Assembly: GCA_934747325.1 (NCBI GenBank) | Contig: CAKVGW010000020.1 | Span: 1 to 29,304, forward strand | DNA: 29,304 nucleotides | Reading direction: 5' to 3' | DNA from: an uncultured Candidatus Melainabacteria bacterium | Lineage (GTDB): Bacteria; Cyanobacteriota; Vampirovibrionia; Gastranaerophilales; Gastranaerophilaceae | In this document: one piece after another, positions 7,402-15,728 of the stretch | Layout: the number at the start of each line of letters is the position of its first letter | Position numbering within the stretch: the stretch's first letter is position 1 | Notes under the pieces: model-generated | What the model saw: only the letters and a program-made list of their open reading frames with translations | Told to the model about the DNA's origin: nothing | The model's database searches: none | Position numbers and translations under genes: made by a program

Positions 7402-8657
7402 TTATTGACAAAAGAAAAGAACTTTCAATAAAATACAAAAAAAGTATTGAAGATACGGAAACTTCGGCGGTTATTTCTCGAGATTTAAAGGACGCCTTAC
7501 ATTACATACAGCATGCTGAACCTGATATAATCATAATTTCTGATAGTTTAGAGGAAAATCTTTCAGATTTGTGCAGAAAAATTAGAGCGTTAACTTATAA
7601 TACGCGCCCCGTGATTATTGCGCTTTCAAAATCAGCTGACACAAATGATAGAATTCAGATTTTAGAAAACGGTGCCGATGATTTTTTAAGCGAGCCTGTT
7701 AATATAGATGAATTCAAAATGCGAATCCGAGCGCATTTGAGGCGTGATATAGAATCAAATTTGGATTCAAAAACACTTTTACCAAATAAAAAATTTGTAG
7801 AAAAGAATTTAAAACGTTTGTTGAATAACGATAACAAGCCTGCAGTTTTGTTATTGGGTTTAGAAAACTTAAAAAACTACAAAAGTGTGTACACGGATGT
7901 TGCGGGTGATAAACTTATTCAAACTCTTGTTGCGATTATCAAATCAACACTTGATAATGACGATTTTTTAGGTCAATTAGATGACGAAAATTTTGTAATA
8001 ATTACAAGTCCTTATACTGCCGAAAAAATGGCTGTGTTTTTGACTTTTGCATTTGATACGGTTGCACCAAAATTTTATTCTGCGCAGGATGCAAAACGCG
8101 GATATATGTTGCTTAAAGGTGACAGAATGGCAGGCATGAGAGCTAATTTTGTTTCTCTTTTAATCGGTGGTATTGTTGATAATTATGAACAGATTGATTC
8201 GATAGAAGCGTTGGAGCAAAGGCTTTTTTCAATCAAGAAAATTGCAAAAATCCCGAGCGGTTCAAATTATGCAATAGATAGAATTAAACTCGCAGGTGAG
8301 AATTCGGTAGTAGAACCTAAAATAAACAATTCTATCTACATAAAAGAGCCTGATGAAGCATTGGCATTACTTTTAAGGACAACACTTGAACTTCAGGGTT
8401 ATGATGTAACTGAAAATTTAAACTTGAATTCATCCGAACAGCCTGCTGTTTTAATTATTGACAGCAACGATGATTTGTCAGGTTTGGATTTTTGTAGAGA
8501 AATTAAAGGCAAACAAAATTTTGTTAATACAAAAATTATTGTTACAACGACGGTTCACAATAAAACCGCTGTTTTAAACACTGGAGCAGATTTATACTTA
8601 CCAAAACCTTACGAAATTTCCGATTTAATACGTTGGATAGAATTCTTTAGAGGATAA
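7383..8657 (+). CDS. REC - degenerate GGDEF - REC regulator
   Basis: A 424-residue protein. The first receiver domain (1-125) has Asp9 and phospho-acceptor Asp54, but the conserved Lys of the K-P motif is Glu (LSEPVN). The middle region (about 135-300) aligns with diguanylate cyclase domains (LLPNKKFVEKNL, then LLGLENLKNY). The G-G-D-E-F signature is L-D-D-E-N near residue 197-204, so catalysis is unlikely. The second receiver domain (about 312-424) has Asp360 (LIIDSND) and an intact LPKP, but its N-terminal acidic pair is E-P. Layout recalls PleD-like proteins with the cyclase moved to the centre. It overlaps the upstream kinase gene, which suggests phosphotransfer between them. A role as c-di-GMP effector or scaffold is inference. 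Confidence 0.85.
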   Translation: MLSNVLIIDKRKELSIKYKKSIEDTETSAVISRDLKDALHYIQHAEPDIIIISDSLEENLSDLCRKIRALTYNTRPVIIALSKSADTNDRIQILENGADDFLSEPVNIDEFKMRIRAHLRRDIESNLDSKTLLPNKKFVEKNLKRLLNNDNKPAVLLLGLENLKNYKSVYTDVAGDKLIQTLVAIIKSTLDNDDFLGQLDDENFVIITSPYTAEKMAVFLTFAFDTVAPKFYSAQDAKRGYMLLKGDRMAGMRANFVSLLIGGIVDNYEQIDSIEALEQRLFSIKKIAKIPSGSNYAIDRIKLAGENSVVEPKINNSIYIKEPDEALALLLRTTLELQGYDVTENLNLNSSEQPAVLIIDSNDDLSGLDFCREIKGKQNFVNTKIIVTTTVHNKTAVLNTGADLYLPKPYEISDLIRWIEFFRG

Positions 8658-8702
8658 CGCTTTATGTTTTTTGTATAATATCACTATACACAAACAAGTG
8701 AG

Positions 8703-8726
8703 CTTTATTTTGCTCAGAATAAAGGA
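8703..8726 (+). promoter_or_regulatory. Hairpin overlapping the trmFO ribosome-binding site
   Basis: CTTTATT (8703-8709) can pair with AATAAAG (8718-8724) with an 8-nt loop. The right arm contains most of the Shine-Dalgarno sequence AAAGGA (8721-8726) of trmFO. A TATAAT at 8674-8679 with no good -35 lies upstream. The fold could lower translation, but this is untested. Confidence 0.35.
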
Positions 8727-8731
8727 TTTTT

Positions 8732-10081
8732 ATGCAAGAAGTTAAAATAATAGGTGCCGGATTAGCAGGTTCAGAAGCTGCTTTACAACTCTCTAAAAAA
8801 GGAATCAAAGTTAAATTATATGAAATGCGTCCTAATAAAACAACCGGCGCACATGTAACCGAAAATTGTGCAGAATTTGTTTGCTCTAACAGTCTTGGTT
8901 CTGCCGATATTTCTAACGCAAGCGGACTTTTGAAAAAAGAAATGGAAATCCTTGGTTCAGAGCTTTTAAAAATTGCTTACGAAAATGCTGTTCCTGCTGG
9001 AAATGCTTTAGCAATTGCGAGAGAAGATTTTGCAAAAGCGGTAACTGAAAAAATTAAAAATGATTCTAATATAGAATTAATAAGAGAAGAAATCACGGAA
9101 ATTCCTGAAGGAAATGTAATTATAGCTTCCGGCCCTCTCACGAGTGACAAATTTGCTGATGCAATCCAAGGCTTCACAAAAAGCGAACATTTACATTTTT
9201 TTGATGCAATTGCGCCCATTGTTGAAGTCGAATCAATCAACTTTGACAAAGCTTTTTGGGCTTCAAGGTATGATAAAGGCGAAGCTTCTTATATAAATTG
9301 CCCGATGAATAAAGAAGAGTATGAAAACTTCTATAATATACTTGTGAATGCTCCTCGAATCGAGCAACATCAAGTAGACAAAAATTCAAAATATTTTGAG
9401 TCTTGTCTTCCTGTTGAAGTATTAGCTTCTCGTGGAGTTGATACGCTTAGATTTGGACCTATGAAACCTGTTGGACTTGTAGATAAAAGAACAGGTATAG
9501 AAAACTATGCTGTTGTACAATTAAGGCAAGATAATTCTGCCAAAACTCTATTTAATCTTGTCGGTTTTCAGACAAACTTAAAATGGGGAACACAAAAAGA
9601 ACTTGTTCACTCTATTCCGGGGTTAGAAAACGCGAATATTGTACGTTACGGCGTTATGCACCGAAACACGTTTATTAACAGTTCACAAGTGCTTAATCCT
9701 ACTTTAGAAACTAAAGAACGCGAAGGATTATATTTTGCAGGACAAATTACCGGAACGGAAGGGTATACGGAATCAATTGCAACAGGTATGCTTGCTGGAA
9801 TAAATATGGCAAGAAAACTTTTAGGTGAAAAACAACTTACATTGCCACGCGAAACAATGCTTGGAGCAATAACATTTTATATCACAGATAAAGCGCATTT
9901 AGAACATATATCTTCAAGGGATAATTCGTTAAGATATCTTCCTCCGCAACCGATTAATTCAAATTGGGGAATTTTACCGTCAATAGAACTCCCCAAAGGT
10001 GAAAGAAAAAATAAAAAGCTTAAGAATGAGCTATTAGCAAAACGAGCGGTAGAAACATTAGAAAATTTTCTTGTTAAATAA
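8732..10081 (+). CDS. trmFO: TrmFO, folate-dependent tRNA m5U54 methyltransferase
   Basis: A 449-residue FAD protein that makes 5-methyluridine at position 54 of the T-loop of tRNAs, using methylene-tetrahydrofolate and reduced FAD. The N-terminal dinucleotide-binding motif is IIGAGLAGSEAA (6-17). Family landmarks include YEMRP, the Cys-containing CAEFVCSNSLGS, and a C-terminal GLYFAGQITGTEGYTES segment that closes the FAD site. Length is normal for the family. The T-loops of the tRNAs at the start of this window keep T54 and are plausible substrates. The gene starts a run of RNA-related genes on the plus strand. Confidence 0.96.
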   Translation: MQEVKIIGAGLAGSEAALQLSKKGIKVKLYEMRPNKTTGAHVTENCAEFVCSNSLGSADISNASGLLKKEMEILGSELLKIAYENAVPAGNALAIAREDFAKAVTEKIKNDSNIELIREEITEIPEGNVIIASGPLTSDKFADAIQGFTKSEHLHFFDAIAPIVEVESINFDKAFWASRYDKGEASYINCPMNKEEYENFYNILVNAPRIEQHQVDKNSKYFESCLPVEVLASRGVDTLRFGPMKPVGLVDKRTGIENYAVVQLRQDNSAKTLFNLVGFQTNLKWGTQKELVHSIPGLENANIVRYGVMHRNTFINSSQVLNPTLETKEREGLYFAGQITGTEGYTESIATGMLAGINMARKLLGEKQLTLPRETMLGAITFYITDKAHLEHISSRDNSLRYLPPQPINSNWGILPSIELPKGERKNKKLKNELLAKRAVETLENFLVK

Positions 10082-10111
10082 GAGCTTTTTTGGACAAATC
10101 TTGCACAAAGG

Positions 10112-10140
10112 TTGACTAATTTTGGCATGTGTAATATAAT
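10112..10140 (+). promoter_or_regulatory. Strong sigma-70-type promoter for the zinc-ribbon/rimM/trmD operon
   Basis: TTGACT (10112-10117) and a perfect TATAAT (10135-10140) separated by exactly 17 nt. Transcription from about 10147 leaves an AT-rich leader of roughly 113 nt before the first start codon, with a small GAGTT/AACTC dyad near its beginning. Confidence 0.85.
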
Positions 10141-10259
10141 GCATGTGTGGAGTTGAACTCTGCGTTATTTTTGATGAAATCTCATATATTATTTTATTGA
10201 TAGGATTATTTTTAAGTAGTGATATTTTTATTATTTTAATTGGTTAAGAGGCTTTTATT

Positions 10260-11378
10260 ATGTATGTAAACAAGTGCATTAAATGTGGTGCAGAATTTGA
10301 AACTAAGAACCCCAAAAGAGTGATATGTCCTAATTGTCTTTATGCAGATAAAGGAAATGAGCCGACAGAAGAAAAACCTATGCAAAGCTATAGTTCTTAT
10401 AGCTCATATTCTGCAGATTCTCGTCCAAGAAGCTATGACAGACCTCAAGGCGGTTATAGAAACAATAATTACAACCGCGATGGCGGATATAACCGTGACA
10501 ACAGAGAAGGCGGATATCAAAGACGCGAAGGCGGTTACCAAAGAGATAATGGCGGATATAGGGATAATAGAGGCTATTCTTCACAAGGCGGATATAACCG
10601 CGATAATAGAGAAGGCGGATATCAAAGACGCGAGGGTGGTTACCAAAGAGATAATCGTGAGGGCGGATACAACCGAGGCGGTTATCAACAACGCAGACCA
10701 CAACAAGGCGGTTTCAGAAACAATTACGCAAGTGCAAGACCGGGACAACGTCGTCCAATGCAGCGTAAACCTCAAAAACCGGCAAGACCGTTACTTATCA
10801 GTAAGGAGCAATTAGAACAAATCGAAGCACTTTATAAAACAATGCTTCCTTTGCCAAACCCTGATTGTCACGAAGTAATCGGCGCACACTTGGGTATTGA
10901 ACCTCAAAAAGTATTTTTCGGAATCAATTTGGTTCGTCAAAAAATGATGTTACCAAAACTACCGTTCCCAAAACGTAAGTTAGCAATTACGCCTGATCAG
11001 ATGATGGCAATTAAAGCACTTTACGAGCCATTATTGCCACTTCCTCCGATTGGTTGTCATAAAATTATTGCGGCGCAACTAAAAATGGACGAATGGAGAG
11101 TTCACGTTGGTATTAAATTAATCCGCGCGCAACTTGGCTTAGATAGATGGAATGAAGAAAGAGCTGATAAGCCTGCTGATTATATGGTAGCAAAGCATTC
11201 TAAACCGGAAGAAAAAACTCCTGTTGCAGTAAAAGTTGAAAAAGCGGAAGAAGCAACTGAAACAAAAGAAGTAGCAGAGGAAGTTCAAGAAGCGTCAAAG
11301 GCGGAAGAAGCTCCGGAAGTTGTTGCCGAAAAACCAAAACGCGGAAGAAAACCTAAGAAGAAAGAAAATGAAGAATAG
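10260..11378 (+). CDS. Zinc-ribbon, RGG-like low-complexity protein with a duplicated helical domain
   Basis: A 372-residue protein I cannot assign to a named family. Residues 1-33 form a zinc ribbon (C6-x2-C9, C23-x2-C26). Residues about 60-150 are a low-complexity Gly/Tyr/Arg/Asn/Asp tract of GGY-Q/N-R repeats, like RGG boxes of RNA-binding proteins. Residues about 180-234 and 242-298 are two copies of an unnamed domain, each with a Q-x-x-I-x-x-LY-x-x-(M/L)LPLP-x-x-x-CH-x-(I/V)I start and a V-x-x-GI-x-L-(I/V)R helix, suggesting helix-turn-helix folds. The tail is Glu/Lys-rich and ends in an AT-hook-like RGRKPKKK. The gene overlaps rimM by 11 nt. RNA or ribosome-assembly binding is inferred from composition and neighbours. 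Confidence 0.85.
   Translation: MYVNKCIKCGAEFETKNPKRVICPNCLYADKGNEPTEEKPMQSYSSYSSYSADSRPRSYDRPQGGYRNNNYNRDGGYNRDNREGGYQRREGGYQRDNGGYRDNRGYSSQGGYNRDNREGGYQRREGGYQRDNREGGYNRGGYQQRRPQQGGFRNNYASARPGQRRPMQRKPQKPARPLLISKEQLEQIEALYKTMLPLPNPDCHEVIGAHLGIEPQKVFFGINLVRQKMMLPKLPFPKRKLAITPDQMMAIKALYEPLLPLPPIGCHKIIAAQLKMDEWRVHVGIKLIRAQLGLDRWNEERADKPADYMVAKHSKPEEKTPVAVKVEKAEEATETKEVAEEVQEASKAEEAPEVVAEKPKRGRKPKKKENEE
10482..10655 (+). repeat. Coding tandem repeats of the GGY-R tract
   Basis: A block of about 69 bp (10482-10550) recurs with few changes at 10587-10655, offset 105 bp, and each block is built of shorter GGCGGATAT/GGCGGTTAC words. All copies keep frame, so the repeat region can expand or shrink by recombination without breaking the protein. 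Confidence 0.8.
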
Positions 11379-11880
11379 TTTTGTTTCAGTAGGTAAAGTT
11401 CTTAATTTTCACGGAGTTCAAGGTGAAGCAAAATTAGGTTACACCAAGAATAGGGAAGATTTCTTGGCGAATTTAAAAGAAGTTTATGTTCAACAAAACG
11501 GCGAATATAAATTACTTGAAATTGAAAGAATTCGATTTACTCCTAAGTGTGGAATTATAAAATTTAAAGGTATTGATTCTTTAAATGATATTTTGGAGTA
11601 CAAAAATCAACTTCTTTTTGTTGATGAAAACACTGTTAGAGAATTTTTGGATGAAGATGAATTCTTGATTGATGAACTAGTAGGACTTGACGTTTTTGAT
11701 GGCGAAAAAAAAGTTGGTGCAGTTGTTGGAGTTTCCAATAATGGTGCAAGTGATTTGCTTTCCATCAAAACTTTGAGTAAGAAAGTTTCTTTAGTACCTT
11801 TTGTAAAAGCAATAGTTTTATCTGTTGACATAAAAGCACGTAAAATTCAGATAAATAATATTGAGGGATTGTTAGAATGA
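11368..11880 (+). CDS. rimM: Ribosome maturation factor RimM
   Basis: A 170-residue protein. The N-terminal RimM domain begins with the family pattern VGKVLNFHGVQGEAKL, and a C-terminal PRC-barrel domain (about 95-165) carries LVGLDVFDGEKKVGAVVGV. RimM binds S19 and helps mature the 30S head. The start at 11368 is chosen over an in-frame ATG 48 nt upstream because it gives the family's usual N-terminus and overlaps the previous stop by only 11 nt. The 3' end overlaps trmD by 4 nt (ATGA). In many bacteria the gene upstream of rimM is rpsP or a KH-domain gene; here it is the zinc-ribbon/RGG-like gene. Confidence 0.94.
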   Translation: MKNSFVSVGKVLNFHGVQGEAKLGYTKNREDFLANLKEVYVQQNGEYKLLEIERIRFTPKCGIIKFKGIDSLNDILEYKNQLLFVDENTVREFLDEDEFLIDELVGLDVFDGEKKVGAVVGVSNNGASDLLSIKTLSKKVSLVPFVKAIVLSVDIKARKIQINNIEGLLE

Positions 11881-12572
11881 GATTTGACGTTCTGACTTTG
11901 TTTCCCGAATTAATTCAATCACATCTTGATTTTAGCATAATGAAACGTGCAACGGATGATGGTGTAATCAGTGTTAATTCGATTAATCCTCGTGATTTTA
12001 CATTAGATAAACATAAAAAAGTTGACGATACGCCTTATGGTGGCGGTGCGGGTATGGTTTTGATGCCGCAACCTTATGTAGACGCTTATAATTGCGTAGA
12101 AAAATTAGAGAATTCTATAACCTTGATGATGACTCCTCAAGGCGAACCGTTTACCGATAAAATTTCTAACGAATTAGCAAATTATGAACAAATTATTATT
12201 CTTTGCGGTCATTATGAAGGTTATGACGAGAGAATAAGAGAAATTATTAAACCAAGAGAAATTTCAATTGGCGATTTTGTATTAACAGGCGGAGAATTAC
12301 CTGCTCTTTGTGTAATAGATAGTGTTTCGAGAAAGATTGACGGAACATTAGGTAAAATTGAATCCGCTCACGACGATAGTTTTACGGATGGATTGCTTGA
12401 ATATCCCCAGTACACAAAACCTCGAGAATATATGGGATATAAAGTGCCGGAAGTTTTATTAAACGGAAATCACAAATTAATAGAAGAATTCCGACAACAA
12501 CAAAAAATCGAACGTACAAAAATAAAGCGTCCGGATTTGTACGAAAAATGGTTGAAACAAAAGCAAAATTAA
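11877..12572 (+). CDS. trmD: TrmD, tRNA (guanine37-N1)-methyltransferase
   Basis: A 231-residue SPOUT-class enzyme that methylates G37 next to the anticodon, using S-adenosylmethionine, which guards against frameshifting. The trefoil-knot motifs are clear: DDTPYGGGAGM near 50, LCGHYEGYDERI near 113-124, and ISIGDFVLTGGELPAL near 130-146. The start overlaps the rimM stop. The gene converges on the ATP synthase gamma gene with only 11 bp between stop codons, and I see no hairpin terminator in that gap. Confidence 0.97.
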   Translation: MRFDVLTLFPELIQSHLDFSIMKRATDDGVISVNSINPRDFTLDKHKKVDDTPYGGGAGMVLMPQPYVDAYNCVEKLENSITLMMTPQGEPFTDKISNELANYEQIIILCGHYEGYDERIREIIKPREISIGDFVLTGGELPALCVIDSVSRKIDGTLGKIESAHDDSFTDGLLEYPQYTKPREYMGYKVPEVLLNGNHKLIEEFRQQQKIERTKIKRPDLYEKWLKQKQN

Positions 12573-12583
12573 TCTTTTAACTT

Positions 12584-13495
12584 TTATTGAACACCCTGAG
12601 CGCCTGAAACAATTTCAACAAGTTCTTGAGTAATTGCAGCTTGACGAGCCTTATTATAATCAATTGTAAGCGTTGTAATCATTTCTTCTGCGTTATTTGA
12701 AGCTGCAGACATAGCTGTCATACGAGAAGCCAATTCGCTCGCGTTTGCTTCCAATAAAGCTTGATAAATAGAATTTGTAATATACATTGGAACCAGTTGT
12801 TGCAAAACTGAATGCGGAGATGGTTCAAATTCCATAACAGCATCCAATTCATGAGTTTCTGCTTGAGCAACTTTAACCGGTAAAACTTCCCAACTAACAA
12901 CATTATAAGACATCATGTTATTAAAATGGGTTGTTATAATTTCAATTCTATCAATACTTGCATTAACAAAATCTTCCGCAATATCTTCAGCTATTAAATT
13001 TGCGCCTGTTGCAGTCGGTTCGTTTGCAATACTGATATAACCTTTTTTAAGCTCATAATTGCCATTTCTATGCTTAAAAGCTGAAATAGCTTTTTGCCCA
13101 ACGGGATAAATTACTGTTTTAATGCCATTTTGCTCATTTTCAGCAACTCTTTTTAAAGCAGTTTTAATAATGTTTGCATTATAAGCACCAGCCAAGCCCT
13201 TATTAGATGTTATTACAAGCAAACCTTCCGTTTTAACTTCTCTTTTTGTCAAAAGTTCAGGGTAGTTGTCCAATCCACGTTCGACTTTTAAACCTGATAC
13301 AGAATATTCACCACCAACTGTTGCAAGCATTTTTCTGAACAAATGCAACAATTCATCAGAAAACGGTCTTGCTGCTTTAACTGTACTTTCTGCTTTTTTA
13401 ACTTTAGCCGCGGCAACCATTTTCATAGCTTTAGTAATTTTTTTTGTATTCTGAACGCTTGATATTCTGCTTTTTATATCTTTTAAATTTGGCAT
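12584..13495 (-). CDS. atpG: ATP synthase gamma subunit
   Basis: A 303-residue central-stalk subunit of F1. The N-terminal coiled coil begins MPNLKDIKSRISSVQNTKKI, and the C-terminal helix carries MTAMSAASNNAEEMI and NKARQAAITQEL, both family hallmarks. AAAGGAT precedes the start. It is the last gene of the operon. A gap of 215 bp full of palindromic repeats and a small zinc-protein gene separate it from the alpha gene, so its expression may be tuned separately. No obvious cyanobacterial-chloroplast redox loop with a Cys pair is seen in the central region. Beta and epsilon genes do not follow and must lie elsewhere. Confidence 0.96.
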   Translation of the reverse strand: MPNLKDIKSRISSVQNTKKITKAMKMVAAAKVKKAESTVKAARPFSDELLHLFRKMLATVGGEYSVSGLKVERGLDNYPELLTKREVKTEGLLVITSNKGLAGAYNANIIKTALKRVAENEQNGIKTVIYPVGQKAISAFKHRNGNYELKKGYISIANEPTATGANLIAEDIAEDFVNASIDRIEIITTHFNNMMSYNVVSWEVLPVKVAQAETHELDAVMEFEPSPHSVLQQLVPMYITNSIYQALLEANASELASRMTAMSAASNNAEEMITTLTIDYNKARQAAITQELVEIVSGAQGVQ

Positions 13496-13516
13496 AATTT
13501 ATCCTTTTTCTGCATT

Positions 13517-13580
13517 CCCCCTCTCTGAGGGAGAGGGTAGAATTTCAAGTTAAGCTTTGCGAAACTTAGAAATTCGGGTG
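13517..13580. repeat. Palindromic intergenic repeat, family A, copy 1
   Basis: Begins with CCCTCTCTGAGGGAGAGGG, then a nested GAATTTC...GAAATTC-type dyad, ending in CGGGTGAG. It is closely similar to 14092-14166. It lies directly upstream of atpG on the transcribed strand. Confidence 0.8.
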
Positions 13581-13593
13581 AGTTTATTTTTGC

Positions 13594-13667
13594 GTTCCCT
13601 CGCCCCTAGTGGGAGAGGGAGCAGTCGTTGACAAGCTGCGCGAGTCTTACGAATGCGGGTGAGGGGT
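13594..13667. repeat. Palindromic intergenic repeat, family A variant
   Basis: CCCTCGCCCCTAGTGGGAGAGGG followed by an AAGCTGCGCGAG-containing core and GCGGGTGAGGGGT. The ends match family A but the core is different and resembles that at 17316-17440. Confidence 0.75.
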
Positions 13668-13684
13668 CCCCTACCCACATTTAT

Positions 13685-13711
13685 TGTTAGGCGAGTATGC
13701 CCAGCCTACAC
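13685..13711. repeat. TTGGGC-hairpin repeat, family B, degenerate copy
   Basis: TTGTTAGGC...GCCCAGCCTACA; a decayed version of the hairpins at 14183, 17400 and 20418. Confidence 0.6.
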
Positions 13712-14064
13712 TATCTTAATTTTAAATCCATACCCTTTTTCACAAGCAATATTGCCAACAAAACTAGCAACACTGTTTCTAACAATGGGTTTGGAATCAT
13801 AAAGAACATGAATGATTTAACAATTACATATACTAATAAGAATGCACCGATTAACATAAATGCAATTCTATTAAATTTCCATGCACCTTCTGAGTTATCT
13901 TTAAAATAATTTACGAATTCTACATCTGCAACGTGATGACATTCCGGCGAGTCTTTACATATAAATTGTTTTTTATATTCTTCTGCACACTCCAAGCATA
14001 AAGCTTTTCCACAAGCTTTACAAACAACAAATGCATCTCTGTCGTGGTGATTGTAACATTTCAT
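13711..14064 (-). CDS. Small B-box-like zinc-finger membrane protein
   Basis: A 117-residue protein. The N-terminal 45 residues hold a Cys/His array (CYNHHDRDAFVVCKACGK, then C-x2-C, then C and CHH) typical of B-box-like zinc fingers. Two hydrophobic helices follow (about 67-90 and 93-110), with a short basic end. The start at 14064 is chosen because AGGAGA lies 8 nt upstream; an alternative TTG two codons earlier is less likely. It sits between the alpha and gamma genes of ATP synthase, same strand, flanked on both sides by palindromic repeats. Function is unknown; membrane location near the synthase is inference only. Confidence 0.75.
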   Translation of the reverse strand: MKCYNHHDRDAFVVCKACGKALCLECAEEYKKQFICKDSPECHHVADVEFVNYFKDNSEGAWKFNRIAFMLIGAFLLVYVIVKSFMFFMIPNPLLETVLLVLLAILLVKKGMDLKLR

Positions 14065-14091
14065 AAACAATTCTCCTTTTCTTTTTTCTAT

Positions 14092-14166
14092 CCCCTCGCC
14101 CCTTGCGGGAGAGGGAAGAATTTCAAGTTGAGCTTCGCGAAACTCAGAAATTCGGGTGAGGGGTCA
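14092..14166. repeat. Palindromic intergenic repeat, family A, copy 2
   Basis: Outer arms CCCCTCGCC and GGTGAGGGG enclose two nested dyads: CCCTC...GAGGG and GAATTTC...GAAATTC. The whole element can form a branched hairpin of about 70 nt. It is nearly identical in its core to copy 1 at 13517-13580. Confidence 0.85.
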
Positions 14167-14182
14167 ACCCTCTTAAAGTTAT

Positions 14183-14204
14183 CGTTGGGCAGGTATGCCC
14201 AACC
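14183..14204. repeat. TTGGGC-hairpin repeat, family B
   Basis: CGTTGGGC-aggtat-GCCCAACCG, a perfect stem immediately after the atpA stop on the transcribed strand. The same hairpin recurs at 17400 and 20418. Confidence 0.8.
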
Positions 14205-14213
14205 GACAATCTT

Positions 14214-15725
14214 CTATAAGGTTTTTGAATAAGCTTCTAAAGCTTCTCTCAACGCCTTCATATCATCATCACTCAACTTAGCACCTTCATTCAACGCTTT
14301 GTTAAGTTCTGGCATATTCGCTTCAAAGTATTCAAACCAACCTGCTTTGAACTCGTTAATTTTTTTGTTATCAACTTCATCCAAGAAACCTTCGTTTGCA
14401 GCGAACAAAATTGTAACTTGTTGTGCAACAGAAAGTGGTTTGTATTGAGGTTGTTTAAGAACTTCTGTAAGTTTTTGACCTCTCAAAAGTTGTTTCTTTG
14501 TTGCTGCGTCTAAATCAGATGCAAACTGCGCGAACGCTTCTAATTCTCTGAATTGAGCCAAGTCCAAACGCAACTTACCTGCAACTTGTTTAATACCCTT
14601 AGTTTGAGCCGCACCACCTACACGTGATACAGAAATACCGGCGTTAATAGCAGGTCTTACACCAGAGTTAAACAAAGCTGTTTCCAAGAAAATTTGACCG
14701 TCTGTAATTGAAATTACGTTAGTCGGAATATACGCAGAAACGTCACCTGCTTGAGTTTCAATAATAGGAAGTGCTGTAATACTACCACCGCCCAATTCAT
14801 CAGAAAGTTTAACTGCTCTTTCCAACAATCTTGAGTGAAGATAGAATACATCTCCAGGGTAAGCTTCACGTCCAGGTGGTCTTTTAAGAAGTAATGACAT
14901 TGCACGATAAGCCTGAGCGTGTTTAGTCAAATCATCATAAACGATAAGAACGTGTTTACCTTGTTCCATAAATTCTTCTGCAATCGCAACACCAGCAAAT
15001 GGTGCGATGTATTGCAACGGTGCAGGTTCATTAGCTGTTGCTGATACAATGATTGAATAATCCATTGCACCATGTTTTTCTAAAGTCTTTGCCAATTGAG
15101 CAACAGTAGATGCTTTTTGACCGATTGCAACATAAATACAGATTACATCTCCGCCCTTTTGGTTCAAAATTGTATCAATAGCAATAGCAGTTTTACCTGT
15201 TTGTCTATCGCCGATAATCAATTCTCTTTGACCTCTACCAATCGGAGTTAAAGCGTCAATTGCAGTCAATCCTGTTTGGAGCGGTTGATGAACTGATTTT
15301 CTTGCAACAATCCCTGGTGCAACTCTTTCAATCGGACGAGTTTTATCTGTAATAATTTCACCCTTGCCATCAATTGGACGACCTGTTGGGTTAATAATTC
15401 TACCGATAAGCGCGTCACCAACAGGAACAGATGCGATTCTACCGGTTGTCTTAACTGTCATGCCTTCTTTAATATGAATATAATCACCTAAGATTACAAC
15501 ACCAACGTTGTCTTCTTCAAGGTTTAAAGTAATACCCAAAGTGCCTTTTCCGTCTTCAAATTCTACAAGCTCATTAGACATTACATTTCTAAGTCCGTAA
15601 ATTCTCGCAATACCGTCACCTACTTCCAGTACACTTCCGATATTGGATACTTCAGCCTTAGCCTCATAATTTCTGATATTCTCTTTAAGAATTGAGCTAA
15701 TTTCATCAGGATTTATAACTGCCAT
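14214..15725 (-). CDS. atpA: ATP synthase alpha subunit
   Basis: A 503-residue F1 subunit of normal length. The N-terminal beta-barrel region is followed by the Walker A loop GDRQTGKT (172-179), a nucleotide-domain segment [11 protein letters not shown], and [20 protein letters not shown], whose Arg supplies the arginine finger to the beta catalytic site. Alpha sites bind nucleotide but do not hydrolyse it. The gene follows the delta gene by 3 bp. In this operon it is followed not by gamma directly but by a repeat-rich gap, a zinc-protein gene and another repeat-rich gap. Confidence 0.98.
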   Translation of the reverse strand: MAVINPDEISSILKENIRNYEAKAEVSNIGSVLEVGDGIARIYGLRNVMSNELVEFEDGKGTLGITLNLEEDNVGVVILGDYIHIKEGMTVKTTGRIASVPVGDALIGRIINPTGRPIDGKGEIITDKTRPIERVAPGIVARKSVHQPLQTGLTAIDALTPIGRGQRELIIGDRQTGKTAIAIDTILNQKGGDVICIYVAIGQKASTVAQLAKTLEKHGAMDYSIIVSATANEPAPLQYIAPFAGVAIAEEFMEQGKHVLIVYDDLTKHAQAYRAMSLLLKRPPGREAYPGDVFYLHSRLLERAVKLSDELGGGSITALPIIETQAGDVSAYIPTNVISITDGQIFLETALFNSGVRPAINAGISVSRVGGAAQTKGIKQVAGKLRLDLAQFRELEAFAQFASDLDAATKKQLLRGQKLTEVLKQPQYKPLSVAQQVTILFAANEGFLDEVDNKKINEFKAGWFEYFEANMPELNKALNEGAKLSDDDMKALREALEAYSKTL

Positions 15726-15728
15726 ATC

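Noticed and set aside
10342..10815. Overlapping frames in the zinc-ribbon gene (157 aa on plus, 107 aa on minus)
   Set aside because: They exist because the tandem repeats keep several frames open; neither has a ribosome-binding site, while the zinc-ribbon frame has one and a plausible domain layout.
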